A DNA stretch of 64,000 bases from Drosophila persimilis (Eukaryota > Arthropoda > Insecta > Diptera > Drosophilidae). Position 1 is the first letter of the stretch; the number at the start of each line of letters is the position of its first letter. Below the pieces are notes generated by a model, which saw only the letters and a list, made by a program, of their open reading frames with translations, was not told the DNA's origin and searched no databases. The DNA is taken from assembly GCF_003286085.1 (NCBI RefSeq), contig NW_020825317.1, forward strand, positions 4,774,001-4,838,000. Direction: 5' to 3'. This document shows positions 35,101-45,906 of this stretch, one piece after another. The translations under genes were made by a program, and so were the position numbers.

Positions 35101-38100
35101 GTAGTTGTTGGTTTTTGAGTGGTACTGGTAATAGTTGTCGATTTCGGAGTTGTAGTTGTTGTTTTAGGAGCTGTGGTTGTAATTGTCGACGTTTTCGGAG
35201 TTGTCGTTGTTAGTTTCTGAGTGGTGCTTGTAACAGTTGTCGATTTCGGAGTTGTGGTTGTAATTGTCGACGTTTTCGGAGTTGTCGTTGTTAGTTTCTG
35301 AGTGGTGCTTGTAATAGTTGTTGATTTCGGAGTTGTCACTGTTGTTTTAGGAGTTTGGGTTGTAATTGTCGACGTTTTCGGAGTTGTCGTTGTTAGTTCC
35401 TGAGTGGTTCTTGTAATAGTTGTCGATTTCGGAGTTGTCGCTGTTGTTTCAGGAGTTGTGGTTGTAATTGTCGACGTTTTCGGAGTTGTCGTTGTTAGTT
35501 CCTGAGTGGTGCTTGTAATAGTTGTTGATTTCGGAGTTGTCACTGTTGTTTTAAGAGTTGTGGTTGTAATTGTAGACGTTTTCGGAGTTGTCGTTGTTAG
35601 TTCCTGAGTGGTGGTTGTAATAGTTGTTGATTTCGGAGTTGTCACTGTTGTTTTAGGAGTTGTGGTTGTAATTGTCGACGTTTTCGGAGTTGTCGTTGTT
35701 AGTTTCTGAGTGGTGCTTGTAATAGTTGTTGATTTCGGAGTTGTCACTGTTGTTTTAGAAGTTGTGGTTGTAATTGTCGACGTTTTCGGAGTTGTCGTTG
35801 TTAGTTTCTGGGTGGTGCTTGTAGCAGTTGTCGATTTCGGGGTTGTCACTGTTGTTTTAGGAGTTCTGGTTGTAATTGTCGACGTTTTCGGAGTTGTCGT
35901 TGTTAGTTCCTGAGTGGTGCTTGCAATAGTTGTTGATTTCGGAGTTGTCACTGTTGTTTTAGGAGTTGTGGTAGTAATTGTCGACGTTTTCGGATTTGTC
36001 GTTGTTAGTTCCTGAGTGGTGCTTGTAATAGTTGTTGATTTCGGAGTTGTCACTGTTGTTTTAGGATTTGTGGTTGTAATTGTCGACGTTTTCGGAGTTG
36101 TCGTTGTTAGTTCCTGAGTGGTGCTTGTAATAGTTGTTGATTTCGGAGTTGTCACTGTTGTTTTAGAAGTTGTGGTTGTAATTGTCGACGTTTTCGAAGT
36201 TGTCGTTGTTAGTTTCTGGGTCGTGCTTGTAGCAGTTGTCGATTTCGGGGTTGTCACTGTTGTTTTAGGAGTTCTGGTTGTAATTGTCGACGTTTTCGGA
36301 GTTGTCGTTGTTAGTTCCTGAGTGGTGCTTGTAATAGTTGTCGACATCAACGTTGTAGTTGATTTCGGAGTTGTCGTCGTTTCAAGTGTGGGTGTAGTTG
36401 CCGGTTTTCGTGTTGTGGTTGGCTTTTGAGTGGTGCTTTCTTCTGTTGTCATTTCTTGAGTGGTTTTTGTTGGCTTTGGAGTTGTGGTTATGGTTGTTGT
36501 CGATTTCTGTGTGGTCGTTTCCGGTTTGTCAGTAGTAGCTATGGTCGTGGATGTAGTTGCTGGTTTCGCAGTTGGTGTAGCCGGCGGCACGCAATGTGGA
36601 GGCGTTGTGGGCATTGTAGGATTAGACGGTGCCTCGGTGGAGCTCTCTCGTTTCACTGTTGTACTCTTTGAAGTGCCGCCGGGTGTGGAGGAGGTTGGCA
36701 GAATAACAATTCTTTCGGACAGATGTCCCTTGAAAGCCTTGAGGGTTTCCATCTGTTCAGGTGCCTCGGTAACTTCATTATTTTTGGCTGTAGAATAGGT
36801 GTATCTTTTATACTGGTATTTGGTGGTTCCCTTGCTGGTGTACTTTGGTGTTGTCGGAAGGACGACTATATTGACTGACGGCTTGGATCTTATAGTGGCG
36901 GAATCTTCCTCTACGAGACTCTCAGCTGCAGGTTCGGATCCGTATTGATACGGTGGATATTCATAGGAAGGATAGATTCGAGGGGAAGCAGTAGTTGTAG
37001 TAGTCGTGGGAAGAATGACAACATTCACCGACGGCTTGTCGACCTTTCCGGACTGCAACACAGACTGCTCATTTCCCTGTTCCTTTGTTCCTGATGCCGT
37101 GTCATAGTCATCCTCCTCGTAAAGGGTAGGCGGAGCTGGATACGGGTAGAAATGTGGCAGAGGAGGGTAGGGAACCTGTGGAACTGGAACATAATCGTGG
37201 CACCTGACCTCACTTTGTGGTCGACAGAGTCTTCGCTGCGGGTCGTAGCTGTTGCTTCCGGGACACTTAAAGCGGGTTTGCAGATAGTTTCCACTCTCCT
37301 GCAATTTGCAGGTGTAGTAGAGGGCGCAGTCGGTGGGCGACCGGAAGGTGCCCTCTTCCGTGCACTCGGGGAACTTGATCTCGCAGTTAACGGGTATATA
37401 GCTGCCGCTGTTTGAGATCTCTGTTGATGGGCACTCGTCGCCAGGAATACACTTCTTTTTTAATGGCGAGAAAATGGTCCCCGACGGGCAGCCAAAGAGC
37501 CACGGCAACGACTCGTTTTTGTCGCACCTGTAGTAGACCCGGCAGTCGCTCGGATGGGCGAACCGTCCTTCCTTCACACAGGGGGGCGCCTGTGGCTGGA
37601 CCCGATGGACGCAGCGACCACTGCTCGAGTTGAAGCTCTATAAAGAGGAAAAATGCAGATGGATATGAAGGCGATGATCGGCTTACGGGATTAAGGGATT
37701 TGGGGTAGGGGCGGTAGGTTACCTCGAGTTTCGGGCACTTGCTGAAGATCACACAATTGGGCTGGCAGACATAGTAGTACTCCTGCTGGTCGGGATGCGG
37801 CTTAATCCCCACGTAGTTCCTCGAGCAGCGATTGTTCTTCAGGAGAGAACAAAATGTAAATTGATTCCCGCAAGCGCAACTACTCCTTCCTGATTTCACT
37901 TACATAATCTATTCGAACAGGGATTCCGCCTCCGGGGAAAGGCTTGTAGACGCCATAGACGCTATCGTAATAGCTGCCCGGTGGACTGAATACCGGTGGT
38001 GGTGCCTGGTAGCCGTATCCATAGGGTGCCTGGTAGGCAAACGGCTGTCCATAGTAGCCGTTGGGCAGCAGTGGATGGTGCTGCGGCCCGCCGGAGTAGC

Positions 38101-38179
38101 CGCTCGGCAGTTGGCGGATCGAGCGACTGTTCACCAGGGTTAGCAGGGCCACCAGCAACAGCCAGATGGAGTGGGCCAT
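32123..38179 (-). CDS. Secreted mucin-like protein with three peritrophin-A (ChtBD2) domains, five exons
   Basis: Minus-strand exons are 38179-37904, 37836-37723, 37637-34730, 34643-32325 and 32259-32123. Every intron is GT-AG and 65-86 nt; three donors read GTAAGT. Phases 0,0,1,1 agree, giving 5754 nt (1917 aa plus TAG). The start ATG precedes a signal peptide (MAHSIWLLLVALLTLVNS). Residues 20-92 are Tyr/Pro/Gly-rich. ChtBD2 domains follow: residues 96-139 (degenerate), 150-199 (Cys 150,162,168,180,193,199) and 222-276 (Cys 222,234,240,255,268,276). Residues about 450-1090 are Thr-rich mucin, with a 34-aa tandem repeat at about 530-1023. Residues 1100-1873 are Ser/Thr-rich with acidic Tyr clusters and a 29/26-aa repeat at 1400-1509. 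The tail carries two CxxSC motifs. From family knowledge such proteins bind chitin in peritrophic matrix, cuticle or tracheal lining; the tissue is not visible here. It resembles the Drosophila Mur/Muc class, but I cannot name the orthologue. The long exons are certain; exons 1, 2 and 5 rest on splice consensus and phase. Confidence 0.9.
33415..33744 (-). repeat. Four-copy Leu/Lys-rich repeat inside mucin exon 4
   Basis: Codes four successive units of 29, 29, 26 and 26 residues (protein residues 1400-1509). Each begins K-R/S and contains a core like MLMRLLKEKLTHPQE, FLMSLLKDRLNLPKE, FVMTLLKERLSRPQE or VPMSMLREEPSDPEE, then a Ser/Thr tail ending in Gln. The core is amphipathic and helix-like, unlike the surrounding mucin sequence. 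The fourth copy is the most diverged and has lost the basic/leucine pattern. Confidence 0.85.
34960..36440 (-). repeat. 102 bp tandem repeat coding the Thr-rich mucin tail
   Basis: The GATTTCGG landmark (plus strand) recurs at 35038, 35140, 35242, 35323, 35425, 35527, 35629, 35731, 35833, 35935, 36037, 36139 and 36241. The spacing is 102 bp, except for one 81 bp step that lacks seven codons. Each unit codes 34 residues built from TTTTPKTSTITTTTPKTT and VTTPKSTTITSTTQEL. The array stays in frame throughout, so copy-number change does not break the protein. Thr-Pro-Lys density suggests heavy O-glycosylation. Confidence 0.95.
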
Positions 38180-38460
38180 AGCTGACACTTCAATTCGCTT
38201 CCACTTCACTTGGCGAGGAGGGTGGAGAGACACTAATCTTGATGTGGATCACGAACTAAACTTATCACACAACGACTGGGGACATCTGACGAACACGTTT
38301 CCGGCCTCTGTACTTTCTATTCCTGCGGGTCTTCCTTCCTATTTTGTTAGTCCTTTGTTGCTGCGACCGCGCTAACCTCTCGTCTGACAATGTTGCGTTC
38401 AAGCGGGGCAGACGCGCTTAAATGGTCTCTGGAGTGCGCTCGCTTGCGAGAATATTGCAT
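38180..38460 (-). promoter_or_regulatory. 5' flank and probable promoter of the mucin gene
   Basis: This is the region directly upstream of the start ATG. On the minus strand a TTTAAG sequence (near 38420) and a GTCAGAC initiator-like match (near 38388) are present, but their spacing of about 37 nt is too wide for a standard TATA-initiator pair. The exact transcription start is therefore not determined. The ATG has an acceptable context (CAGCTATGG). Confidence 0.3.
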
Positions 38461-41400
38461 AACTTAAATGCCAATGGGCAGCGGCGTGATTTAAGTACAA
38501 GAAATGTTTGCCCGTCGAGACAGTGAGAGCGTCGAAGAAGCTAGAGAAAAAACTCGCAGCGTCGCTCCCCGGCTGCATAGTCTGGGTCTGCTTGCGGTGC
38601 TCTCCCCACGTGCCCCACAGACCGGAAGAGGGCCCCAGCGGCAGCGGTGTGAGGTGATATCAGGGCCGTGCAGCGCTCGCTCTAAAATGCATGACTATAT
38701 CATTTTTGAAGAGAGAGGCTGCATTACTTCCGTCCCGGAGATGGGTCGATGTCGGTGCCGTCTTATTGCGTTGATCTGGCATGAGTAATCCGTTCCAGAC
38801 GTGATCAATGGAGTTGGCCAACGCGGAACCAATGCAAAGTCTGCACTGCGATTAAAATAAAATGTTAACATCTGTCGATTCATCCAGAAAAAAATCTTGA
38901 AAACCCGGCGGCAAAAATAGCCAGTAGCACTAGCAGCATCCATGAGGCAGATGAAAAGATGTAAATGCATCGCCTCCGCATTTTCCATCTCAAGGTTAGT
39001 CAACATGTAGCCCACAAAACTCGTAATTGTTTACGATTCTTTCACGTACTTACGACGAGTAGGCGGGAATTACGCACCAAAATATTTTGGCGGTTCGTGC
39101 GTCATTTAACACGTTCGCACTCTGGGCCCGGAAAGGCACGATTTCTCGCGGTGGGAGCTGGCTGCTCTTCGCTGCGGCTGCATAACAGCACCCACGTTAG
39201 AAAAAAGGGTCTGTCTCCACGTAAGAACATGCAATCTCAGGCACGTTCCCATATGTAACTCCTAGCTACAAAAGATAAAGCCTACTTGGTTGTGACTTGG
39301 GGCCTGTGCTCATTCATGCATGTAGACATCATTCAAAGACTGGCTTTTGATTGAACAAAAACAACGTCCCAAGCTGCCTCCGAACTATTCCCCTGCAAAC
39401 ATATGTAAAATATATCAATGAATTATAAAAAGAATGGCTAAACATTGCATCTTCTAGGTAAACTAAAGATAAAGATAGATGGGGTAAAGATAAATTAAAG
39501 CTTAAATCTAAAACTAATCTGCAGATACGTGATCCAAGAAAACTTGGTTTTTTTTATTTTTATGTTGTGCACCCCTCAGGCGGTCAGAAGTTTACGCCAT
39601 GGGAACAATCTGGGTAAACACTTTCAAACTGCCATCTACATTAACTATGAGAATGTTTGTGCCATAGGTGTGATCTTACGTTCGGAGACGATTTGTATGC
39701 ACCTGGGCATCCACACATAATCTTCCAGTTCTACTGCGATGCCATATCACACCATGCGCGAGCGAAAACATCTGTCTTTTATTTCCGACTCTTGGCTTTC
39801 GTATGCGCCACGATGCGGCGGGGCCAACAATCGCCAGAGTGTTCTGGCCCCCCCAAGGTAATCACATAATCTTATTACAAACGTGATATCCGAACGATAG
39901 CTGAATTTAGAGCTATCTCGTTGAAATCGACAATAGACAAGAAATACATTAATCAAACGCTGAAACGCTGGCTGCTCTTATCTATCCGAATGCCATCGCA
40001 TTCTTTAAGATTCTCAGGAATTCCCACGTTGCAGATGGAGATAGAGAGTCTAGATCAACTGCGATGCAAATGGCGGAGAGGCCCGACGGTGGGTGGGCCA
40101 AGATCTAGATCTAGATTTGCCGACGAAAAGTCTACCACTGGATGTTGAATAAATGTATATTGAGAGATACCGACACTTATCGTTGTGAATATTATTATGG
40201 CATATAGTGTGAGGGAATGAAAGTTTTTACAATAAATTTTCAAAGCTTACATTTTTTCACTTAATTTGATATTAAAAATTGAAATGAATTTCAATTCATT
40301 TTTAGATTTTGTATTCTTCTTATATATTTAAAGAACATTTTAAAAACTAGAATCTTGCATGGGGCTCGGTGAGCTTTATTTGTAAATCAAGTGAGATTTG
40401 AAAAAATACACAATAAGCTTGAAAGTTTGAAAAACAAATTTAATTTCCTCCAAAATGTTGTTTATTTTTTTATTGAAGATTGCTAACAATGAATGCATCT
40501 AAAATAGCGAACGGAAAATGAAACATACTTGAAATAGATTAGTTTTTATTTGACCTTAATCATGCAGTGTGTGCATAAAAATAGATTGAAACTGGGAAAA
40601 AGTGGTCAACTTTGGAAGCTCATATCTCCAAAACTGAAAATCCGATTTTCTCATTTCTTAAGACCGTGGAAAGTTCTCAATTAAAAGCACTCACTAGGAA
40701 ATCACTCAACATCGGATAGGCCCCACTGTGCGAGGCTGCGAACTTGAAGACCACGCTCTTAAACGCAAAATTTTACGAAATTGGATCGGGAGATATTATA
40801 AAAATTAATTTTTATTTAAAATATTTATTGCTGTGTTAAGAGATTTTCAATAGCGATTTTCAAAAGAAAAATTTTCTATCCTATAAATTATGAAATTTGC
40901 TATAAGATTGGTAAATTTGTTTAGCATTTAACACTTTTTAATTTGCTTTGTTCTTGCCCTTTGGGCAAGAATTTTTTGGAAACGGATTCACGCCTAGTTC
41001 TAGTTTTGGGGAATATTATATAATCTCTAATATTCAATCTCAAAATACATCCAATGGTCGCCAAAAAGAAACCACAAAATCGCAAAGAAAATCATTCTGC
41101 ATTTTCAAAACCAAGACCAATCGCAAGCTAAATCGCAAGTGTGGAAATTACAATATAGGATAGAGGTACTCACTTCCATTTGGAGCATCGTTCATCGATT
41201 CAAAAGAGCTTCAAAGCTTAAAATTCGAAACACACAAGCCTACGTAGGGCTTTAATCAATTTTTTTGTTTGGTTTCCGTCATAATATTAAAGTAGATCTT
41301 TTTTTTTGTAATGCCCCTCATTACCACCAAATCGAATTCACCTGCCATAGGCATGCATCCCTCCATCTACACTCCCCCATCACCATGTCTCAAAGTTGTT

Positions 41401-41586
41401 GCAAGATGCTTTTTTCAGGTTTCGAAACCTTTCGAAATTTCTCCAAATGGCTTGGCAGCTATCCTAATGAAAGATGTGACATTTTGTTTCGACTAAAATC
41501 TATTTTCTCTAAAATTTATTGACTTGCTTAGATAGACCTTGACGTATTCCAAAGCTCTTCCTTTTGTGACTTTTATTTAGGATTAC
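38461..41586. other. No gene seen upstream of the mucin gene
   Basis: 38.5-39.25 kb is GC-balanced and could hold regulatory sequence. 39.3-41.5 kb is AT-rich, with short A/T runs and no coding signal. Confidence 0.5.
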
Positions 41587-41669
41587 GCAGGGCCCTCCGG
41601 ACCGTATTGGAGTGAGCATAAGGATAATATATAAGGATGTTCATCCCATTACGGTCCGGAGGGCCCTGC
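41587..41669. repeat. Perfect 20 bp inverted repeat
   Basis: GCAGGGCCCTCCGGACCGTA (41587-41606) and its exact complement at 41650-41669 flank a 43 bp AT-rich spacer. The arms are GC-rich within an AT-rich, transposon-rich stretch, and each holds two palindromes (GGGCCC, TCCGGA). It would form a strong hairpin in DNA or RNA. Confidence 0.8.
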
Positions 41670-42200
41670 ATTAGCATAACACAACTGTAAATAAATATCA
41701 ACAGCACTCTTTATAGAGGATACTTTTGGATTCACCTCATCTTTTTGATAGTACCAATGGATTGGCCAATGGAAAATGCAGATTTTCCTCTGAGATTCTG
41801 TGGTTTCACTTTCTCTTCGGCTAAGTACAAAGAGCAGTGAACAGATCTCTAAACGTAGCAAAAGTTTTAGTTTTGTTATTTTTATTGTTATTTTTTGGTT
41901 GATTTTCCCAACGTTCTTAATCGTTGTATCACTTTTCCTCATCTGACGAGAGCTGCGAGGGAGGCTTGTCTACATAGCAGAACTCACACCTAAATCGATC
42001 AAATCACAATCGCAGGCTCCGTCGTCTGGCATAGTGATCAGCTCCACTGAACTAGAACTAAGCGTGAATCCTTGTCCAAGAAAAGTGACTATATGGACAA
42101 AGTACAAGAACACAGCTTATTAATCAATCAAATTACGCTTATCAAAATTGGTCAATTCATTTATCAGGCAAAATTATTTGTTTTGAAATTCGTGATGGAC

Positions 42201-42246
42201 AGCTAGGGCCACGACTCTACACTTATGCCCGACACTCAGTATAGTA
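42201..42246 (+). mobile_element. Short DINE-1-like head fragment
   Basis: AGCTAGGGCCACGACTCTAC followed by ACTTATGCCCGACACTCAGTA matches the head of the 16807 copy. It is cut off directly before the non-LTR fragment starting at 42251. Confidence 0.5.
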
Positions 42247-42250
42247 AATT

Positions 42251-42640
42251 TGTAGATCGAATTATTCCTTGCATGAACTGTTTAGGGTATTATTGTCGGA
42301 TTATAATTTCCTCAACCAGATTATATCCACCACTAATTCGCTTCCTCTTATTAAATTACTAATCCTCACTCACCTTTCTAGTAATTAGTAATTGTAGTGG
42401 CATTTGTATTTTGAATGCATGCCTAATTCTCTTAGTAAGTTTAAATCTAATTTTCCTCGTATGTACATATATTAGTCTAACAGTTATATTTCCTGCATGT
42501 TTGCATTCGGATCGGCTGGGCGCCGCGCGTCTTGCGGCAGCTCCCCTCGGACCATATAAGCCGGTAAAAATAAATTCCTATTCAATTTTGATACATAGAA
42601 ACTGCACAGAGATGCATTTGCCAATGGAGCCACCTGACGA
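42251..42640 (+). mobile_element. Second copy of the non-LTR 3' end
   Basis: The first 115 bp closely match 2230-2348: both contain GTAGATCGAATTATTCC, then CTTGCATGAAC, and later CTTCCTCTTATTAAATTACT. Many substitutions separate them, so they are old independent insertions. Sequence beyond about 42365 (including a GGCTGGGCGCC segment near 42517) probably belongs to the element's 3' UTR. That part resembles the 2370-2395 region only weakly. It retains no coding capacity. Confidence 0.65.
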
Positions 42641-45600
42641 CTGAACCCGTATGTGCACCATCATAGCTATACCCATTGCCGTTGAGGCAAGGTGAAAAAC
42701 TTTCGTTGTCCAAAAAATATTTACCTATTTAATCGATTTTATTAAAAATGTTGTATTGTATTTTGGATACAGATTGAATGGGTATTCGGATGTCGGAGAC
42801 GTCTCCAAATGGAATTTTACATGATTTTTACATGAATTCTACGTGGAATGATCGCTGCTAGCTGTGCCGATCGCTGCTGCCGTCGCTGCCGCCTGCGTCC
42901 GAGAGAGAGCTTAAGCTATGAGTTGCGGTTTGAAGCTTCGCTGGCGATCGAGAACTAAGCAGAGTCAGAAACCGTAGAAGCTTGCAGCAAAAGCTCGAAT
43001 AATTATCGGAAGGTAAACACCCACGCTTCCACGATCCAGTGCCCAGCACAGAAAAGAAAGCTGTAGCAGAGCATGCCAGGGGCTTCGGCGTCTTTTTGGC
43101 ATCAGTCTCTTAACTAACAAACTATTCACGTAAGAGAGCGGCAAAGTAAAATCCAGCTAAGAGGCGCGCTCCACATCCTGCCCCTTCTGCCTTCCGACAA
43201 CAGAAGAGAAGCAAAAAATGAAAGGAGCCGAACAGAAAAAGTTGAGAAAAGTTTGCTGCGTGGAGAAGGAAAAAAGTAAAGTAGCATCCAGCCAAAGAGA
43301 AGAAAAATGTTTCCCGGCAGAGAGGTAGGAAGCATGTGCAGGGGCAGGGGCAGGAGCAGGAGTGGGAGTTTGAGTGGGGGGCGTGGGGAAAATCCAGCGA
43401 CCAAAATAAACAGTAGCAGTAGCAGCAGCAGCAGAATCGCTGGCAAGCCAAAGCTGGAACAGGAGCAGCAGCAGCCGAAGCAGAAGCAGAAGCAACAAAA
43501 AAATCGGAAGGGAAAATGAACAAAAAATGGCGAAGAAAATGAGACGAAAACAACGAAAAGGAGCCTCGTCGTGTGCGATGGTAGTAGTATTGGCGTTCGC
43601 CTCGCGTTGGCGTTGGCGTTGACGTCGGCATTGGCGTCGGCGTTGACGTCAACGCTGTGTAAGTGTGTGTTTGTGTGCCTGTGTGGGTGTGTATGTGAGT
43701 GCGTGCGGCTGCTACGTCCCCATGTGGCTTGCACAACCAAGACTTTCACTCTCGTTGCGTTGACGTCGTTTTTCCTTCAGCTCACAAACGTCGACGTCGA
43801 CAGCGGCATCGACGTCAGGTTTTTCTTTTGCTGCTGTCATGTGATGGGGTGGGGGGGTCGGGACTACAACAAGAAGAAGAGCTCCCAAGCAAACGCTAGA
43901 AAAAGGCATGCGAAAGTGCGGCGAAACTGATAAATTTCCACGCCAAAACGCAGGCCAGCAAAAAAACAAGGGAACGACGTTTCAAGGCTGCCTGGGAAAT
44001 AGGGACAAAGGTAACAGGTAGATGTGCAGGAGGGGGTAGGGGGGGCAAGAGCGACCTTGAGAGTCCATTCTTTGGCTGTGGGGAACGTCCTTTTGGGGGG
44101 GAGGTGGCAGACAGAGACCGAAACCGAAACCGAGCCCGGGCTTGACTGATGCCAGACGTCATTCTCCGAATGTGGTAACAAAAGCTCCTCCCGGTCGTAT
44201 CCTGCCCAGCCTGTGTGCTGTGAGCTGTGGTCTGTGGTGGCCTGTGTCCAGGGCCAGGACTCAAGAACATTTCTAATTACCCAACCAGCTGACAGTTCGA
44301 AGTTCGAGCCACTGACCCGCACTCACAGAGACATACTCATATGGGAAACCACCTGTAAGCTGAAGAGTCCTGCCACCGCTGACCAAAGGGCCCAGGCATA
44401 GATTAGGCCTTGAATGAAGTTTGCCTTTGGTGGGTGGTATGGACCCACCTCTCCCTCCTCCCACCTAACACACACTCTGCTGCCGACGCTGGCTTCGGTC
44501 TCTGCTGCTCCTGTACGAGTATCCCGTCGAGTCACCGAGTCGCCGTCTCTCTACCAAAAGGAATTTTCTCGCGTTTAGCTTTTCTCTCTCGATTTTTTCT
44601 CTTCGAGCTCTGGTTCTCAACAGGTTGCAACTTGCTTGGCCTCAAAGTCCTGTATGGGACTGCGTGTGTCTTTTTGTGTGCGTCTGTGTGTGTGTGCGAC
44701 CGAGTCGTCCTTGTCTGTCAGGGAGGTGCCGGGCTGGCTGCCGACCTGCTGCTGAGCTGCTGAGGTGCCGGGTGCTTTAAGGCAGCTTTAATGCGGCTCC
44801 GAGTGACCTTGAAGACCGGGCTAAGGCTAAGGCTAAGCGCTGTTGCTGCCATGGCAGCAGTCAAGCAGTCACCCCCTTGCCGGGGCACGTCTCCATCTGT
44901 CTGCCCCAGTAATCCTGGCAACCAGACACATCACATGTGTGTCTATGTGTTTGTGTGTGCGCGTGGCGCGTGTCCTTATGTGGATGTCGTTGTCACGGCT
45001 ACGTACCAACAAATCGTGTGGAATACTCGTGTGCCTACACATCTTTGCCGACTGACTGCTCCTGCTCCTGCTTCGCATTCTGCCCATTGACCAAGCCCGC
45101 CCTGATATGGGCTATCCTGGGGTGTCCTGTAGTGACTGGCCATCCCCCGGCCGGATCTTTTAGGGCGCCTGTTGAGCCCTCAAGACGTTTCTCCGTCTAT
45201 AGGTCAGGCTAGAGCTGTTCCCGATACTGCCAGGCGGTTGGTTGGTCGTTGATTAAAGGGTCGCCTAATTTATGGGACGTTATCGACGCTCGAGCGACGA
45301 CTTGCGGTTTGATGTCTTAATCGGAGGAAGAGCCTGGAACGGGGCAATGGCAGCTCCATCCAGATAGATGCCACTGCAGTTTCTCTGTCCCTGGCGAAAC
45401 CTGTTTTGGCCAGAAACTGCATTCTGCCTCTGTCAGAGGTCTCTGAGAGGACGATTTGAAAAACGAAGCGCATTAGCGAGCCAGAAACTGGGCCCAAAGC
45501 GAAAACGAAATCGGCCCCAGATGGGGATGGGGATGGTGACGGGGACGGGAACGGCGACGAGTCCAAACACATGCAGAGAGCAGAGCACTTTGAGTTCAAG

Positions 45601-45874
45601 TATTAAATTGCAGCGACCTACATAGAAAGCTCCGAAGATTGAGAGTTGCAATGGCAGAGGCATGGTGCAGGGGCCTGTGCATTGTCCCTTCCCCTACTTT
45701 GAGTGGAGTCAATGCGAGTGGAGTCGAGTTGAGTGGAGTAGAGAGAAGAGGAGAGGAGAGGAGACGGGTTGAAAAGTGCAGCTTGTGATCGAGCCGAAAC
45801 CGATGCGAGCTTTCGACTGCCGCCGTTGCACATGCGCCTACAACGTGGCCTGGACTGCTGTCCATCTCCCTGGC

Positions 45875-45906
45875 CCTGGACCCCTGGACCCCTGGACCCC
45901 TGGACC
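45875..45906 (+). repeat. (CCCCTGGA)n octamer repeat
   Basis: Four near-identical octamers. Confidence 0.85.

Noticed and set aside
35710..36321. Val-rich plus-strand frames over the 102 bp array
   Set aside because: Antisense of the Thr-rich repeat; repetition comes from the real coding strand.
34960..36440. Regular repeats suggestive of a CRISPR array
   Set aside because: Units are contiguous, 102 bp, in frame and coding; there are no unique spacers, and the DNA is animal.
43122..43749. Two overlapping frames over 200 codons on the minus strand
   Set aside because: Both are open at once over CAG/GCGTTG repeats, a sign of few stop words and not of coding.
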